A stretch of 64,000 nucleotides of DNA. Source: Pseudomonadota bacterium (lineage in GTDB: Bacteria; Pseudomonadota; Alphaproteobacteria; Rhizobiales; Beijerinckiaceae). Location: the NCBI GenBank assembly GCA_020161575.1, contig JAIUNR010000001.1, positions 434,001-498,000 of the forward strand, in the 5' to 3' direction. Positions 54,096-63,273 of this stretch are shown here, one piece after another. A program made the position numbers and the translations under genes. The first letter of the stretch is position 1, and the number at the start of each line of letters is the position of its first letter. The notes under the pieces are model-generated. The model did not search any database, was not told where the DNA came from, and was given only the letters and a program-made list of their open reading frames with translations.

Positions 54096-56498
54096 ATGGA
54101 ACTCAATCTTTCACGTGGACGCAGGATTGCCGATACCGCGGCGATGCTGGTGGTCGCGGCAGTATCGCTTCTGACCCTCATCTATATCGCTTTCGGCGAG
54201 GCGCGGCGCAATTACGAGCATTTCCAGATCGAGAAACTGGTCTCGCAGGGGCAGGTGGTCCAGAGCGCGGTGGAAACCTTCGTTCGTCCCGGCCTTCCGA
54301 TGCACCAGTTTGTCGGCTTCGCGACGATTGTGGATTCACTTGTCGAGGCCGATCCGCTGATCGACAACATCGCGGCCTATGGCGCGACCGGCGAACGTGT
54401 CTTCTCATCCGTCACCGGCGCGCAGATCCAGCTCCTTCCGGCGTCGCTCGGACGCCGGCTCGACAATAACAGCCAGGCGGAGGTCCGCCAGACTTCCGAC
54501 CAGCTCCAGGTTGTCCTGCCGATCAAGAACCGCTTCGAAACGGTGGGCTCGATTGTTCTGTCTTCTCCACGCGGCAAGGTAGCCTCCAAGGTCGAGGAAG
54601 CTTTCCGCCCGCTCGCCATGATCGCCGCTTCGGCGGCGCTGGTCTTCACCGCTTATGTTTTCTTCATCAGCCAGCAGACGGACCAGCGCCGGCGCGCGCG
54701 TGCTGTCGCCATCGCCTTCGCGCTGCAATTCATCCTTGTATCGGTGTTCGTCGTTCACACGCTGCTGACCGTCTACAATCAGGGTGCGCAGTCACGTGCC
54801 AAGGCGATCGCGGATTCGCTCGCGCAGCGTCTCGATGATGTCGTGGCCTATGGGCTCAGCTTCGATGAATTCACCGGGGTGATCGCGCTGGTGGACGAGT
54901 ACAAGCGTCTCAACCCGGAGATCCGCTCTGCGGCCCTGACGATCGGGGAGCGTTTGCGCGCCCATTCTAACCCGGTGCCGAAGGAGGACCGCTGGATCTC
55001 CAATCCGAGCGACTTCGAGTATTCCGTGGTTCTGACGCCAAGCGACGCGCCGGTTCCCATCCGCGTGGTCGTCGCGATGCCGAAGGATGTCGTCTACAAG
55101 CAGGTTATCCGCTCGGGGAAGAACTTCGTCGCCCTCTTTGTCGCCTGCGCGCTGATCGCCGCCCTGTTCATGGGCGTTGCCCGCTCGCTGCAATATGTCA
55201 GCGCTATCAACCGGCAGGGGCATGAGGAGGTCGATCTCGAGGCGCGTGAGACCGCGACGCTCAATCTCGTCAAGCCGGTCTTCTTCCTGGCTGTGTTCGT
55301 GGAGCATCTGAACTACGCGTTCCTGCCGCAGCTCATGCATGAACTGACCGCGCAGGCGGGATATTCCATGGCTTTCGCCTCGCTGCCGTTCCTGGCCTAT
55401 TACCTCTTCTTCGCGCTCTCGCTGGTTCCGGCCGGTCGCCTTGATGCCAATCTGGGTTCGCGCAAACTCATCATCGCCGGCATGCTCATGGCGGGTTTGG
55501 GCATTTTCATGCTCTCGACCATGCGTTCGATCGAGATGGCGACGCTCGCGCGCGCCGTGGCTGGCCTGGGGCAGGGGACTCTTTTCATTGGCGTCCAAGC
55601 CTATGTGCTCGCGAATTCCTCCGCGAACCGCAAGACCAGAGCCGGTGCGGCGATCGTGTTCGGCTTCCAGGCCGGGATGATCGCGGGCATGGCGATCGGG
55701 TCGCTGCTGGTCTCCTATATCGATGCGAAAGGCGTGTTCCAGCTCGGCACGGTGATCGCGCTGGTGACGACCCTCTATTCGACCGCGGTGCTGCCTCAGG
55801 CGCATGCCATCAATCCGGGTGCGCAACGCTCAGGCGCGGCCTGGCGCGATGTCGGAAAAATGCTCACGAACGGGCCGTTCCTGCGCGCCATGATGCTGAT
55901 CGGCGTTCCGGCAAAAGCCGTTCTTACCGGCGTGGTCCTCTTCTCGCTGCCGATGCTGCTGACCAAACAGGGCTATGCGCGCGAGGATATCGGCCAGTTC
56001 ACCATGCTTTATGCCGGTGCGGTGATCCTCGCTTCCTCCCTCATCGCTTCCTACGCGGATCGTTCGCGCCAGACCGAGCGGATTCTGGTCATGGGCGGTG
56101 TGCTGACTTCGCTTGGGCTTGTGATGATGTCACTTGTCAGCACCGATTTCGTCACGACCCAGAACGCCAACCCGTTCATGATGAGCATCATCATCGCGAT
56201 CGGCGTGAGCATCATCGGCATCGCCCATGGCTTTATCAACGCGCCGGTTGTCACGCATGTCGCCGAAAGCCGCATCGCCGCCGAACTCGGTGTTTCCAAT
56301 GTTGCCTCGACCTATCGGCTGGTCGAGCGCTTCGGCCATATGCTTGGCCCGGTCCTGATGGGGCAGGCGTTTCTCTATTTCGGTGCCTCCTGGGAGACGA
56401 TCGGCTGGGTCGGTGCCGGGGTGCTGCTACTTACAGTCCTCTTCCCGAGCGCGCCTGAAAACCAGGACAGCGCCGTCAAAGAACATGCGGTGACCTGA
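54096..56498 (+). CDS. Sensor-MFS fusion membrane protein
   Basis: An 800-residue protein in two parts. Residues 1-365 form two tandem helix-domain-helix units: a transmembrane helix at 15-33, an extracytoplasmic domain at 34-170, helices at 171-191 and 204-224, a second extracytoplasmic domain at 225-340 and a helix at 343-363. This resembles a duplicated Cache-like sensor. Residues 387-790 are a complete major facilitator domain of about twelve helices, starting NLVKPVFFLAVFVEHLNYAF. A ligand-sensing or gated transporter is inferred. It lies 25 bases after the ATP-grasp gene and is followed by the binding-protein gene with one base between stop and start. Confidence 0.85.
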   Translation: MELNLSRGRRIADTAAMLVVAAVSLLTLIYIAFGEARRNYEHFQIEKLVSQGQVVQSAVETFVRPGLPMHQFVGFATIVDSLVEADPLIDNIAAYGATGERVFSSVTGAQIQLLPASLGRRLDNNSQAEVRQTSDQLQVVLPIKNRFETVGSIVLSSPRGKVASKVEEAFRPLAMIAASAALVFTAYVFFISQQTDQRRRARAVAIAFALQFILVSVFVVHTLLTVYNQGAQSRAKAIADSLAQRLDDVVAYGLSFDEFTGVIALVDEYKRLNPEIRSAALTIGERLRAHSNPVPKEDRWISNPSDFEYSVVLTPSDAPVPIRVVVAMPKDVVYKQVIRSGKNFVALFVACALIAALFMGVARSLQYVSAINRQGHEEVDLEARETATLNLVKPVFFLAVFVEHLNYAFLPQLMHELTAQAGYSMAFASLPFLAYYLFFALSLVPAGRLDANLGSRKLIIAGMLMAGLGIFMLSTMRSIEMATLARAVAGLGQGTLFIGVQAYVLANSSANRKTRAGAAIVFGFQAGMIAGMAIGSLLVSYIDAKGVFQLGTVIALVTTLYSTAVLPQAHAINPGAQRSGAAWRDVGKMLTNGPFLRAMMLIGVPAKAVLTGVVLFSLPMLLTKQGYAREDIGQFTMLYAGAVILASSLIASYADRSRQTERILVMGGVLTSLGLVMMSLVSTDFVTTQNANPFMMSIIIAIGVSIIGIAHGFINAPVVTHVAESRIAAELGVSNVASTYRLVERFGHMLGPVLMGQAFLYFGASWETIGWVGAGVLLLTVLFPSAPENQDSAVKEHAVT

Positions 56499-56499
56499 C

Positions 56500-57783
56500 A
56501 TGATCCATTCGACACAGAATTTCGATGAATCGACCGGGCTTTCCCGCCGTGCATTGATCGGCGCGGTTGCCGCGACCTGCACATTCTCCTCGGCCTACGC
56601 GCAGGATGCAACGCAGGACCCGCTGCGCGGCGTCGTGCCCGATACGTCAGCCAAGGTTCTGCCCGAGAAACAGGCTTTCTGGAGCTGGTTCAAGTTCCGC
56701 CAGTCTGTTCTCGACACCTGGATCATCAAGGCGGACCCGAAAAGCGAGTTCTACGTTCATGCCAGGCCGCTGCGGCTGGGTCTGGCCACGCCGCAGAAGA
56801 AGGTGCTGGTGATGTATCCGCGCGCTTCTTCCGCCTATGATGTCTCGATCACCAAGATCTTCTCGGTCTTCGAGGACAAGCTGCTCGATGCCGAGGTCAC
56901 TGCGGCGAATTTCAATAACAACGATGGGGAAGGGCGCGAGGTCATCCGTTACGCCGAGGCCGGTGCCTACGATATCATCCTCGCGATGGGCTCCGAAACC
57001 ACGGCATGGCTCTGGGCGCATTACAAGAACGGCAAGATCCCGGTGGTGTCGGTCTGTTCCAAGGACCCTGTCGTGCTGGGGCAATCGCCCGGCTACGAGC
57101 AGGGCTCGGGGACGAATTTCGCCTTCACTTCCCTCAACATGCCGATGGACGCGCAGATGGCGTATGTCCACGAGCTGAAGCCGAAGCTGAAGAACATCGC
57201 CGTTCTGGTCGATTCGAAGAATCTCAGCGCGGTCGAGACGCAGTCGAAGCCCGTTATCGATTATGCGAAGAAGCGCGGCATCCGCGTCATGGATCTGGCG
57301 GTGGCCAATCCCGCGCACGCGAAGGAGGAGTTGGCCCATCTGGTCACCGCCGCGACGCAGCAGATGCAGCGCAATGATCCCGATCTGAAGAACTCGTTGT
57401 TCTGGCTGACCGGCTCAACCTCGATCTTCAAGGAAATCGAGACGATCAACAAGCATGCCGGCACGGTTCCCGTTGTGGCGGTTGTCCCGGAGATCGTGAA
57501 GGAGGGTGATCACACCGCCGCGATGTCCATCGGCATCAGCTTCGAGTCCAATGCCCATCTCGCGGCCGTCTATGCCGTGGATATCCTCAACGACCGGGTC
57601 AAGGCAGGCGCGCTGAAGGTCGGCGTCGTATCTCCACCCGATATTGCGATCAGCTTCCGCAAGGCGCGGGATATCGGAATGACGGTTCCGCTTTCCCTCT
57701 TCGAGGCGGCAGGCACGATTTACGATTACGACGGTGTCGCCGTGCGCATTGATGGCGCGAACGTCACCAAGAAAACAAATTGA
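56500..57783 (+). CDS. ABC_sub_bind (DUF534)-type periplasmic binding protein
   Basis: A 427-residue exported protein. The N-terminus has a twin-arginine-like signal (LSRRALIGAVAATCTFSSAY, then AQ). The mature part is a bilobed binding protein of the ABC_sub_bind family, with VLVMYPRASSAYDVSI, IILAMGSETTAWLWA, PVVSVCSKDPVVLGQ and a NIAVLVDSKNLSAVE hinge region. Members normally work with an ABC permease and ATPase, but none is encoded nearby. Next to a sensor-like MFS protein and a c-di-GMP enzyme, it may present a ligand to the membrane sensor. Confidence 0.85.
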   Translation: MIHSTQNFDESTGLSRRALIGAVAATCTFSSAYAQDATQDPLRGVVPDTSAKVLPEKQAFWSWFKFRQSVLDTWIIKADPKSEFYVHARPLRLGLATPQKKVLVMYPRASSAYDVSITKIFSVFEDKLLDAEVTAANFNNNDGEGREVIRYAEAGAYDIILAMGSETTAWLWAHYKNGKIPVVSVCSKDPVVLGQSPGYEQGSGTNFAFTSLNMPMDAQMAYVHELKPKLKNIAVLVDSKNLSAVETQSKPVIDYAKKRGIRVMDLAVANPAHAKEELAHLVTAATQQMQRNDPDLKNSLFWLTGSTSIFKEIETINKHAGTVPVVAVVPEIVKEGDHTAAMSIGISFESNAHLAAVYAVDILNDRVKAGALKVGVVSPPDIAISFRKARDIGMTVPLSLFEAAGTIYDYDGVAVRIDGANVTKKTN

Positions 57784-57835
57784 TTGGGAAGCACCCCGCA
57801 GAAGCAGGGTGCATAATCTGGTTGGATAGAAAGCC

Positions 57836-60502
57836 ATGAAAACGAACGCGGCACGCCTTGCCGAGAGGGAAACTCCGCCCCGCAAGAGAGGTTCTCAGGC
57901 TCCGGCGGGAAGTTTTTCCGGCCTTCAGGCCGAGCTTCTTTCGCGTGCGGTCGCGGGGGAGGCACTCGAAGCGCTTTACGCGCGCGCTGCCGAGTTTGTC
58001 GAGCGGATGTTGCCGGGCGCGACATGCATGATCGAGATCGCGGAAACGCAGGTTGTCGCCGAATATCGCACGCCCCGGCTGCTTTCCGATCCATGCCGGG
58101 ACCTATGCGCGATTGCCTCGCCGCACTCGAACCTTGCTAAGCTGGTCCTGAAGACCGGCATGGCGGTGGAGTGCGACTCCTTCGCCCGCGATCCCGAATG
58201 GCATGCTTTCGGCCTTCGTGCTGTTGTCGCCGGGCTTGTTTCCGGTTCGGCCTATCCCCTGATCGCGGATGAGGCCGATGGTGCCTTCGGGGTTCTCTCG
58301 GTTTATGCCGCGAGAGAAGATCAGCTTGACGGTGACCAGCGTCGCCGACTGGAAAGCCTCGCCGCAGTGCTTTCGCAATTGCCGACCATCGCCAATTCGC
58401 GCGAGCATCTCCGCCGGGCGGATGACCGCTTTTCCGAACTGGCATCGACGATTCCCGGCGTGGTTTACCAGCGCGTCGTGCGGCCGGACGGAGATATCCG
58501 CTACACCTATATCAGCGAGGGGGCCAAAGAGCTCTTCGGGGTCGATGCGGAGACGATCGTGCGTGATCCGCAAGCCCTGTTCAATCATTACGGCGCCGAA
58601 TACCGCGCGAGCTTCCGCCAGAAATTGATCGAGGCCTCGAAGACGCTTTCGATCTGGGATGTCGAGGCGCAGATCGAAAGGCCGGACGGCACGACCCGCT
58701 ACACTCATGCGATCGCGCATCCCAAGCTTGAGGAGGATGGCTGCGTCGTCTGGACCGGCGTGATCCTCGATGCCACGCGCATGAAGCTCGCGGAAGTCGA
58801 GGCCGCCGCTGCCGAGACGCGCACCCGCGAGGCGATTGCCGAGAGCTTCACGCAAGGCCTGCTTCTCTTCGGGCCGGATGGCCGTCTGGTCGTGCGGAAT
58901 TCAAAATTCCTCTCCATTAATCCGGGGCTTGAGGCTGTTGCCGTCGCCGGCGCTTCCTACATCGATGTTCTCAAGGCCGAACTCGACCCCAAGCGTCCCG
59001 GCCAGATCATCGAGAGCGACGCGACGTTCGAATTCTGCGAGCGCATCGCCAAGCACAACCGCAAGATCGGCGCGGTATTCGAGCGCCAGATCGCGGGTGA
59101 CCGCTGGATCCTCATCAACGACAACCCCACCGATGCCGGTGGCAAGGTTGTGCTCTATACCGATGTCACCGAACTCAAGCGCCGCGAACGCCATATCGAG
59201 CATATCGCCCATCACGACGCGCTGACCGGCCTTCCCAATCGCGTACTCTTTCGCAAGAAGCTCGAAGAGGCGCTTCAGCGGGCTGAACAGCAGCAGGCTG
59301 GCGATGTCGCGGTCATCTTCATCGACCTGGACCGTTTCAAGGCGGTCAACGATACTCTCGGCCATCCGATCGGCGATGCGCTGCTCCAGATTGTCGGCAA
59401 GCGCATCCAGGAATGCCTGCGCCTCGGCGATGTCGCCGCGCGCCTCGGCGGGGACGAATTCGCGGTGATCATTGCCCGCGACGCCCATACCGAGATGCTC
59501 ACCTCGCTCGCCTGGCGTCTGATCGACGTGCTCAGCCGCCCGACTGAAATCAACGGGCATTCCGTGGTTGTCGGGGCAAGCCTCGGCATTGCTTTGGGCC
59601 GGGATGGTGCGGATGCCGCCGATTTCCTGCTCAAGAGTGCCGATCTTGCCGTCTACCGTGCGAAATCGGATGGAAAGGGTACGTTCCGCTTCTTCGAGGC
59701 GGAAATGGACGCAGTGGCGCAGGAACGCCGCAGCCTCGAAATGGATCTGCGCTCGGCGATCCAGCTCGGCCAGCTTCATGTCCATTACCAGCCGCAGGTG
59801 GATGTCTTCACCGCCCAGATGGTGGGCGCGGAGGCGCTTCTGCGCTGGAAGCACCCCGTCCGCGGCAACGTGCCGCCCTCCGAATTCATTCCGCTCGCCG
59901 AGGAGACCGGGCTCATCACCGAGATCGGCCCCTGGGTCCTGCGCCGGGCTTGCGAGGATGCGGTTAAATGGCCGCTCGCCGCGCGCGTGGCGGTCAATTG
60001 CTCGCCGGCGCAGTTCCAGAATGGCGGCTTCGTCGATACCGTCAGGCAGGTGCTCCAGGAGACCGGCCTCAAGCCGTCGAGGCTTGAAATCGAGATCACG
60101 GAATCCCTGCTCATCCGCGATACGGATTCCAATCTCAAGACGCTCTGGGGGTTGAAAGAGCTTGGCGTGCGGGTGTCGATGGACGATTTCGGCACCGGCT
60201 ATTCCTCGCTCGGCAATTTGCGCTCCTTCCCCTTCGACAAGATCAAGATCGATCGTTCCTTCATCAACGACCTCAAGAACTCGGTCGATGCGGCGGCGAT
60301 CATCCGCGCGGTTGTGTCGCTGGGGCGCAGCCTCGGCATCACGACCACGGCGGAAGGGGTGGAGACGCGCGACCAGCTCACCTATCTCAGGGCCGAGGGC
60401 TGCTCGGAAGTCCAGGGCTTCTATTACAGCGAGGCGCGCCCCTCGGAGGACATCCATAACATGCTGGTGAATTCGCCCAACGGGGTCATTCACCCGCGCT
60501 GA
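57836..60502 (+). CDS. GAF-PAS-PAS-GGDEF-EAL c-di-GMP enzyme
   Basis: An 888-residue cytoplasmic signalling protein. A GAF-like domain occupies about 30-185 and two PAS domains about 200-320 and 335-450. The diguanylate cyclase domain has an intact RLGGDEFAVI (GGDEF at 538-542) and the phosphodiesterase domain an intact EALLRW at 666-671, with the loop DDFGTGYSSLGNLRSFPFDK. It could make or degrade c-di-GMP. No membrane helix is present, so its cue is cytoplasmic or relayed by partners such as the MFS fusion. It is the last gene of the operon, 52 bases after the binding-protein gene, with a terminator after it. Confidence 0.93.
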   Translation: MKTNAARLAERETPPRKRGSQAPAGSFSGLQAELLSRAVAGEALEALYARAAEFVERMLPGATCMIEIAETQVVAEYRTPRLLSDPCRDLCAIASPHSNLAKLVLKTGMAVECDSFARDPEWHAFGLRAVVAGLVSGSAYPLIADEADGAFGVLSVYAAREDQLDGDQRRRLESLAAVLSQLPTIANSREHLRRADDRFSELASTIPGVVYQRVVRPDGDIRYTYISEGAKELFGVDAETIVRDPQALFNHYGAEYRASFRQKLIEASKTLSIWDVEAQIERPDGTTRYTHAIAHPKLEEDGCVVWTGVILDATRMKLAEVEAAAAETRTREAIAESFTQGLLLFGPDGRLVVRNSKFLSINPGLEAVAVAGASYIDVLKAELDPKRPGQIIESDATFEFCERIAKHNRKIGAVFERQIAGDRWILINDNPTDAGGKVVLYTDVTELKRRERHIEHIAHHDALTGLPNRVLFRKKLEEALQRAEQQQAGDVAVIFIDLDRFKAVNDTLGHPIGDALLQIVGKRIQECLRLGDVAARLGGDEFAVIIARDAHTEMLTSLAWRLIDVLSRPTEINGHSVVVGASLGIALGRDGADAADFLLKSADLAVYRAKSDGKGTFRFFEAEMDAVAQERRSLEMDLRSAIQLGQLHVHYQPQVDVFTAQMVGAEALLRWKHPVRGNVPPSEFIPLAEETGLITEIGPWVLRRACEDAVKWPLAARVAVNCSPAQFQNGGFVDTVRQVLQETGLKPSRLEIEITESLLIRDTDSNLKTLWGLKELGVRVSMDDFGTGYSSLGNLRSFPFDKIKIDRSFINDLKNSVDAAAIIRAVVSLGRSLGITTTAEGVETRDQLTYLRAEGCSEVQGFYYSEARPSEDIHNMLVNSPNGVIHPR

Positions 60503-60510
60503 AACGATAA

Positions 60511-60549
60511 AACCCCCGGATCCGCGAGGAGCGACGATCCGAGGGTCTT
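60511..60549 (+). terminator. Terminator after the c-di-GMP operon
   Basis: An ACCC-CGGATC/GATCCG-GGGT stem (about 60512-60526 with 60535-60546, one mismatch) is followed by CTTT on the plus strand and preceded by a TAAAA that would be TTTT on the minus strand. It may work for both strands, also ending the flgH unit. Confidence 0.65.
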
Positions 60550-60689
60550 TCAGGCCTCGTCGCCCGCAAAGGGGGGAGCGAGGGGCAAAGCGAGGCCGGT
60601 CCCGCCAGATGCGGGTACGCGATACGTCAATCTGGCGGAAGGAGCAGGCGGGGCATGGACCCCGCGCCGCAAAGAGGTGAGCCGTTGCG

Positions 60690-61469
60690 TCAGAACGGCA
60701 GGATGATGTCGAGAACCTGCTGACCGTAGCGCGGTTGCTGCACATCCGTGATCTGCCCGCGGCCGCCATAAGCGATGCGCTGCTGGGCGATTTTCGAGGA
60801 ATCGATCTGGTTGCCGGCCTCGATATCCTCGGGACGCACCACACCGGCGACAATGAGTTCGCGCACCTCGAAATTGACGCGCACTTCCTGCTTGCCCTCA
60901 ATCACGAGATTGCCGTTCGGCAGCAGCTGCGTCACCACGGCGGCGATATCGGTCACGAGCTGTTCGGAGCGCTTGACCGACCCTTCGCCCTTGGAAGACG
61001 TGGAGGAACCGAGATCGACAAGCCCCTTCGGGGTCGCGCCGCGTGCGAAAAGCTTGTGGAGCCGGTCTTCCTGGCCGAAGAAGCCTTCGGCATTCAGGCC
61101 TTCCTTGTTGCTGCGCGAACGCTCGGTCGAGTTGTCGATCGCGGCCTTGTCCGTGATGCGTACCCGCACGGTGAGAAGATCGCCGACCTGCTGTGCGCGC
61201 TGATCCTTGAAGAAGGCGCGGCTGCCGGTGCGCCAGAGCGAATTCGCCTGGAAGCTCATCGGCTTGGGTGCCGGCATCGGCATCTGAACCGGCTTGTAGC
61301 CCGGTTGGGAAGTCGGATTCTCGATCGCGGAAAGGGCAGGGGCCTTGCCGACATTCGACAGGCGGTCTAGCGAGCCGCAGGCGGAGAGCGAGAGTCCGGC
61401 GGCGGCAAGGATGCCGAGGCGGAATGTCTGGTTCAGCAGCCGTTCGGAAGAGAAAGAGAGGCGGGACAT
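60690..61469 (-). CDS. flgH: Flagellar L-ring lipoprotein FlgH
   Basis: A 259-residue outer-membrane lipoprotein. The lipobox LSAC puts the lipidated Cys at residue 31. The conserved FlgH segment SLWRTGSRAFFKDQRAQQVG, followed by DLLTVRVRITDKA, is present, and the C-terminus ends VQQPRYGQQVLDIILPF as usual. It forms the L-ring around the rod. It is the last gene of the flgF-flgG-flgA-flgH unit, 20 bases after flgA. Confidence 0.95.
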   Translation of the reverse strand: MSRLSFSSERLLNQTFRLGILAAAGLSLSACGSLDRLSNVGKAPALSAIENPTSQPGYKPVQMPMPAPKPMSFQANSLWRTGSRAFFKDQRAQQVGDLLTVRVRITDKAAIDNSTERSRSNKEGLNAEGFFGQEDRLHKLFARGATPKGLVDLGSSTSSKGEGSVKRSEQLVTDIAAVVTQLLPNGNLVIEGKQEVRVNFEVRELIVAGVVRPEDIEAGNQIDSSKIAQQRIAYGGRGQITDVQQPRYGQQVLDIILPF

Positions 61470-61489
61470 GACAAAATCCTTTTGAAGGC

Positions 61490-62467
61490 TTACTGGCGGC
61501 GCGCGGTCGTGGCGTCGGCGACCGGCGGTGTCGGCGGCGTGAAATGCGTGATGCTGATCTGGCCCTGGCCCGTGACCGTGCCTTCGACCATGCGTTTGGA
61601 TTGCGGATTCTGGATCTTCACCGTCTCGCCGAGCGCGCCGTTCTGCTGGACGCGGCCGCGCATGGTGAGCTGGAGCCCGCCCGAGGAATAGGTGACCGTG
61701 ACGAGCTGGTTCTTCTCGACGAGGATCGGCTTGGCGAGATCGGCGGTACGGACGGTTTCACCCGCGCGCAGGGCGCGACGCGAGACCATACCCACCAGAT
61801 CTGAGGCGGTGACGGCGATATCATTGCCGACCTGGCTGGCAGGACGGCGCACCAGCGCGACATCGCGCGACTGCACGGTCTCGCCGCGCTCGACATCATT
61901 GACGAGAACCGCGATTTCGCGCGTTTCCGCGATGCTGCCGGTGATGGTCCAGGCATCGCTGTCGGGCGAGCCCGCCATCGCGATCCGGGCCTCGAAGCGA
62001 CCCGAACGTGGATCGCGCAGCAGATTGACCACGCGGATCGCGCCACCCTTCGACGAATCGAGCATGCGGGAGCGGACCTGCTCATCGAGAACGACCTCGA
62101 TCTCGCCCTTGCCGCCCTGCTCGGCAACAGCCTTGGCGATGGTATCCTGCATGTAGGCGCGGGAGATCGCGCGGCCGGTCCGCACAACGATCACCGAGCG
62201 GAGAGTTCCGATCTCGACATCGTCGATGCCCATTTCGCGTGCCGCGGCGACAACCCGCTCGGCACGGATCGTGCCACGGGCTCCCGGCGCAGGCGCGGCG
62301 AAGACCGGAATCTCGGCGCCCCGATCGAGGCCCTCGATGAGATCGCCCAGGCGGATCTGGTCGCCTTCGACCAGCGCCTCGCCCTTGAGACGCGGGCCGG
62401 CAAGGGCCGGACCAGCCAGGAGAAGGGCCGCGAGAGCCGTTCCGGCGAGGAGCTTGGTGAAAGACAT
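61490..62467 (-). CDS. flgA: Flagellar P-ring assembly chaperone FlgA
   Basis: A 325-residue periplasmic protein. The signal peptide (residues 1-23, MSFTKLLAGTALAALLLAGP) precedes a SAF-like domain, with RSRDVALVRRPASQVGNDIA and VTVTYSSGGLQLTMRGRVQQ as recognisable FlgA segments. It helps the P-ring form around the rod. The start at 62467 follows GAGGA; the frame is open upstream through flgG, but that extension is only the shadow of flgG. It lies 14 bases after flgG. Confidence 0.94.
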   Translation of the reverse strand: MSFTKLLAGTALAALLLAGPALAGPRLKGEALVEGDQIRLGDLIEGLDRGAEIPVFAAPAPGARGTIRAERVVAAAREMGIDDVEIGTLRSVIVVRTGRAISRAYMQDTIAKAVAEQGGKGEIEVVLDEQVRSRMLDSSKGGAIRVVNLLRDPRSGRFEARIAMAGSPDSDAWTITGSIAETREIAVLVNDVERGETVQSRDVALVRRPASQVGNDIAVTASDLVGMVSRRALRAGETVRTADLAKPILVEKNQLVTVTYSSGGLQLTMRGRVQQNGALGETVKIQNPQSKRMVEGTVTGQGQISITHFTPPTPPVADATTARRQ

Positions 62468-62481
62468 GAGGATTCCTCCCG

Positions 62482-63273
62482 TCAGCCGCGGAACATGTTC
62501 GAGGTCGCGCTCAGCATCTGATCCGCGCCTGAAATGACCTTGGAATTGAGCTCGTAGGCACGTTGGGCCTGGATCATCGCGGCGATCTCGGTGACCGCGT
62601 TGACGTTCGATTCCTCGAGATAGCCCTGCTGGAGATTGCCGAACCCTTCCGAGCCCGGCGTGCCGTCGATCGCGGGGCCCGAGCCCGGCGTTTCGAGGAA
62701 GAGGTTGTCGCCGATGGATTCGAGACCGACCTTGTTGACGAAGCGGCTCATCGTGAGCTGGCCGAGCTGCTGTGGGGCAATATTGCCCGGCAGCATCGCC
62801 GAGACCTGGCCGAGCTGATTGATCGCCACGCTGGTCGCATCCTGCGGCACCGTGACGCCGGGATCGACGAGATAGCCTTCCTTGGTGACGATACGGCCTT
62901 GCGAATCCGTCTCGAAGCCACCGTCGCGGGTGAAAGCGGTGCGCCCGTCGGGCAGCTGGATGCGGAAGAAGCCCTCGCCGCGGATCGCGACATCGTAGGT
63001 GCGCTCGGTCTGCGAGACGTTGCCCTGGCTCATGATGCGCGGCGTGGCGACGACCTTGGTCCCCGAGCCGATGAAGACGCCGGCGGGAATCTGGGTGTTC
63101 TGATCCGATGTCGGCTGGCCGGCCCGGCGCTGGTGCTCGTAGAGCAGGTCCTGAAAATGCACGGTCTGGCGCTTGAAGCCGGTCGTGCGCATGTTGGCGA
63201 CGTTGTTCGAGATGACCTCGACGTTCTTTTCCTGGGCCATCATGCCGGTTGCGGCGGTATAAAGGGCGCGCAT
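62482..63273 (-). CDS. flgG: Flagellar distal rod protein FlgG
   Basis: A 263-residue rod protein of the usual length. The N-terminus MRALYTAATGMMAQEKNVEV and then ISNNVANMRTTGFKR is the FlgG signature; the C-terminus ends in the matching helix NSKVISGADQMLSATSNMF. It is exported by the flagellar apparatus and forms the distal rod between the proximal rod and the hook. It lies 104 bases after flgF on the minus strand and is followed by flgA. Confidence 0.96.
   Translation of the reverse strand: MRALYTAATGMMAQEKNVEVISNNVANMRTTGFKRQTVHFQDLLYEHQRRAGQPTSDQNTQIPAGVFIGSGTKVVATPRIMSQGNVSQTERTYDVAIRGEGFFRIQLPDGRTAFTRDGGFETDSQGRIVTKEGYLVDPGVTVPQDATSVAINQLGQVSAMLPGNIAPQQLGQLTMSRFVNKVGLESIGDNLFLETPGSGPAIDGTPGSEGFGNLQQGYLEESNVNAVTEIAAMIQAQRAYELNSKVISGADQMLSATSNMFRG

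Noticed and set aside
58901..60901. A 666-codon minus-strand open frame opposite the GGDEF-EAL gene
   Set aside because: Antisense shadow; the plus strand carries intact GGDEF and EAL motifs and the terminator lies inside this frame.
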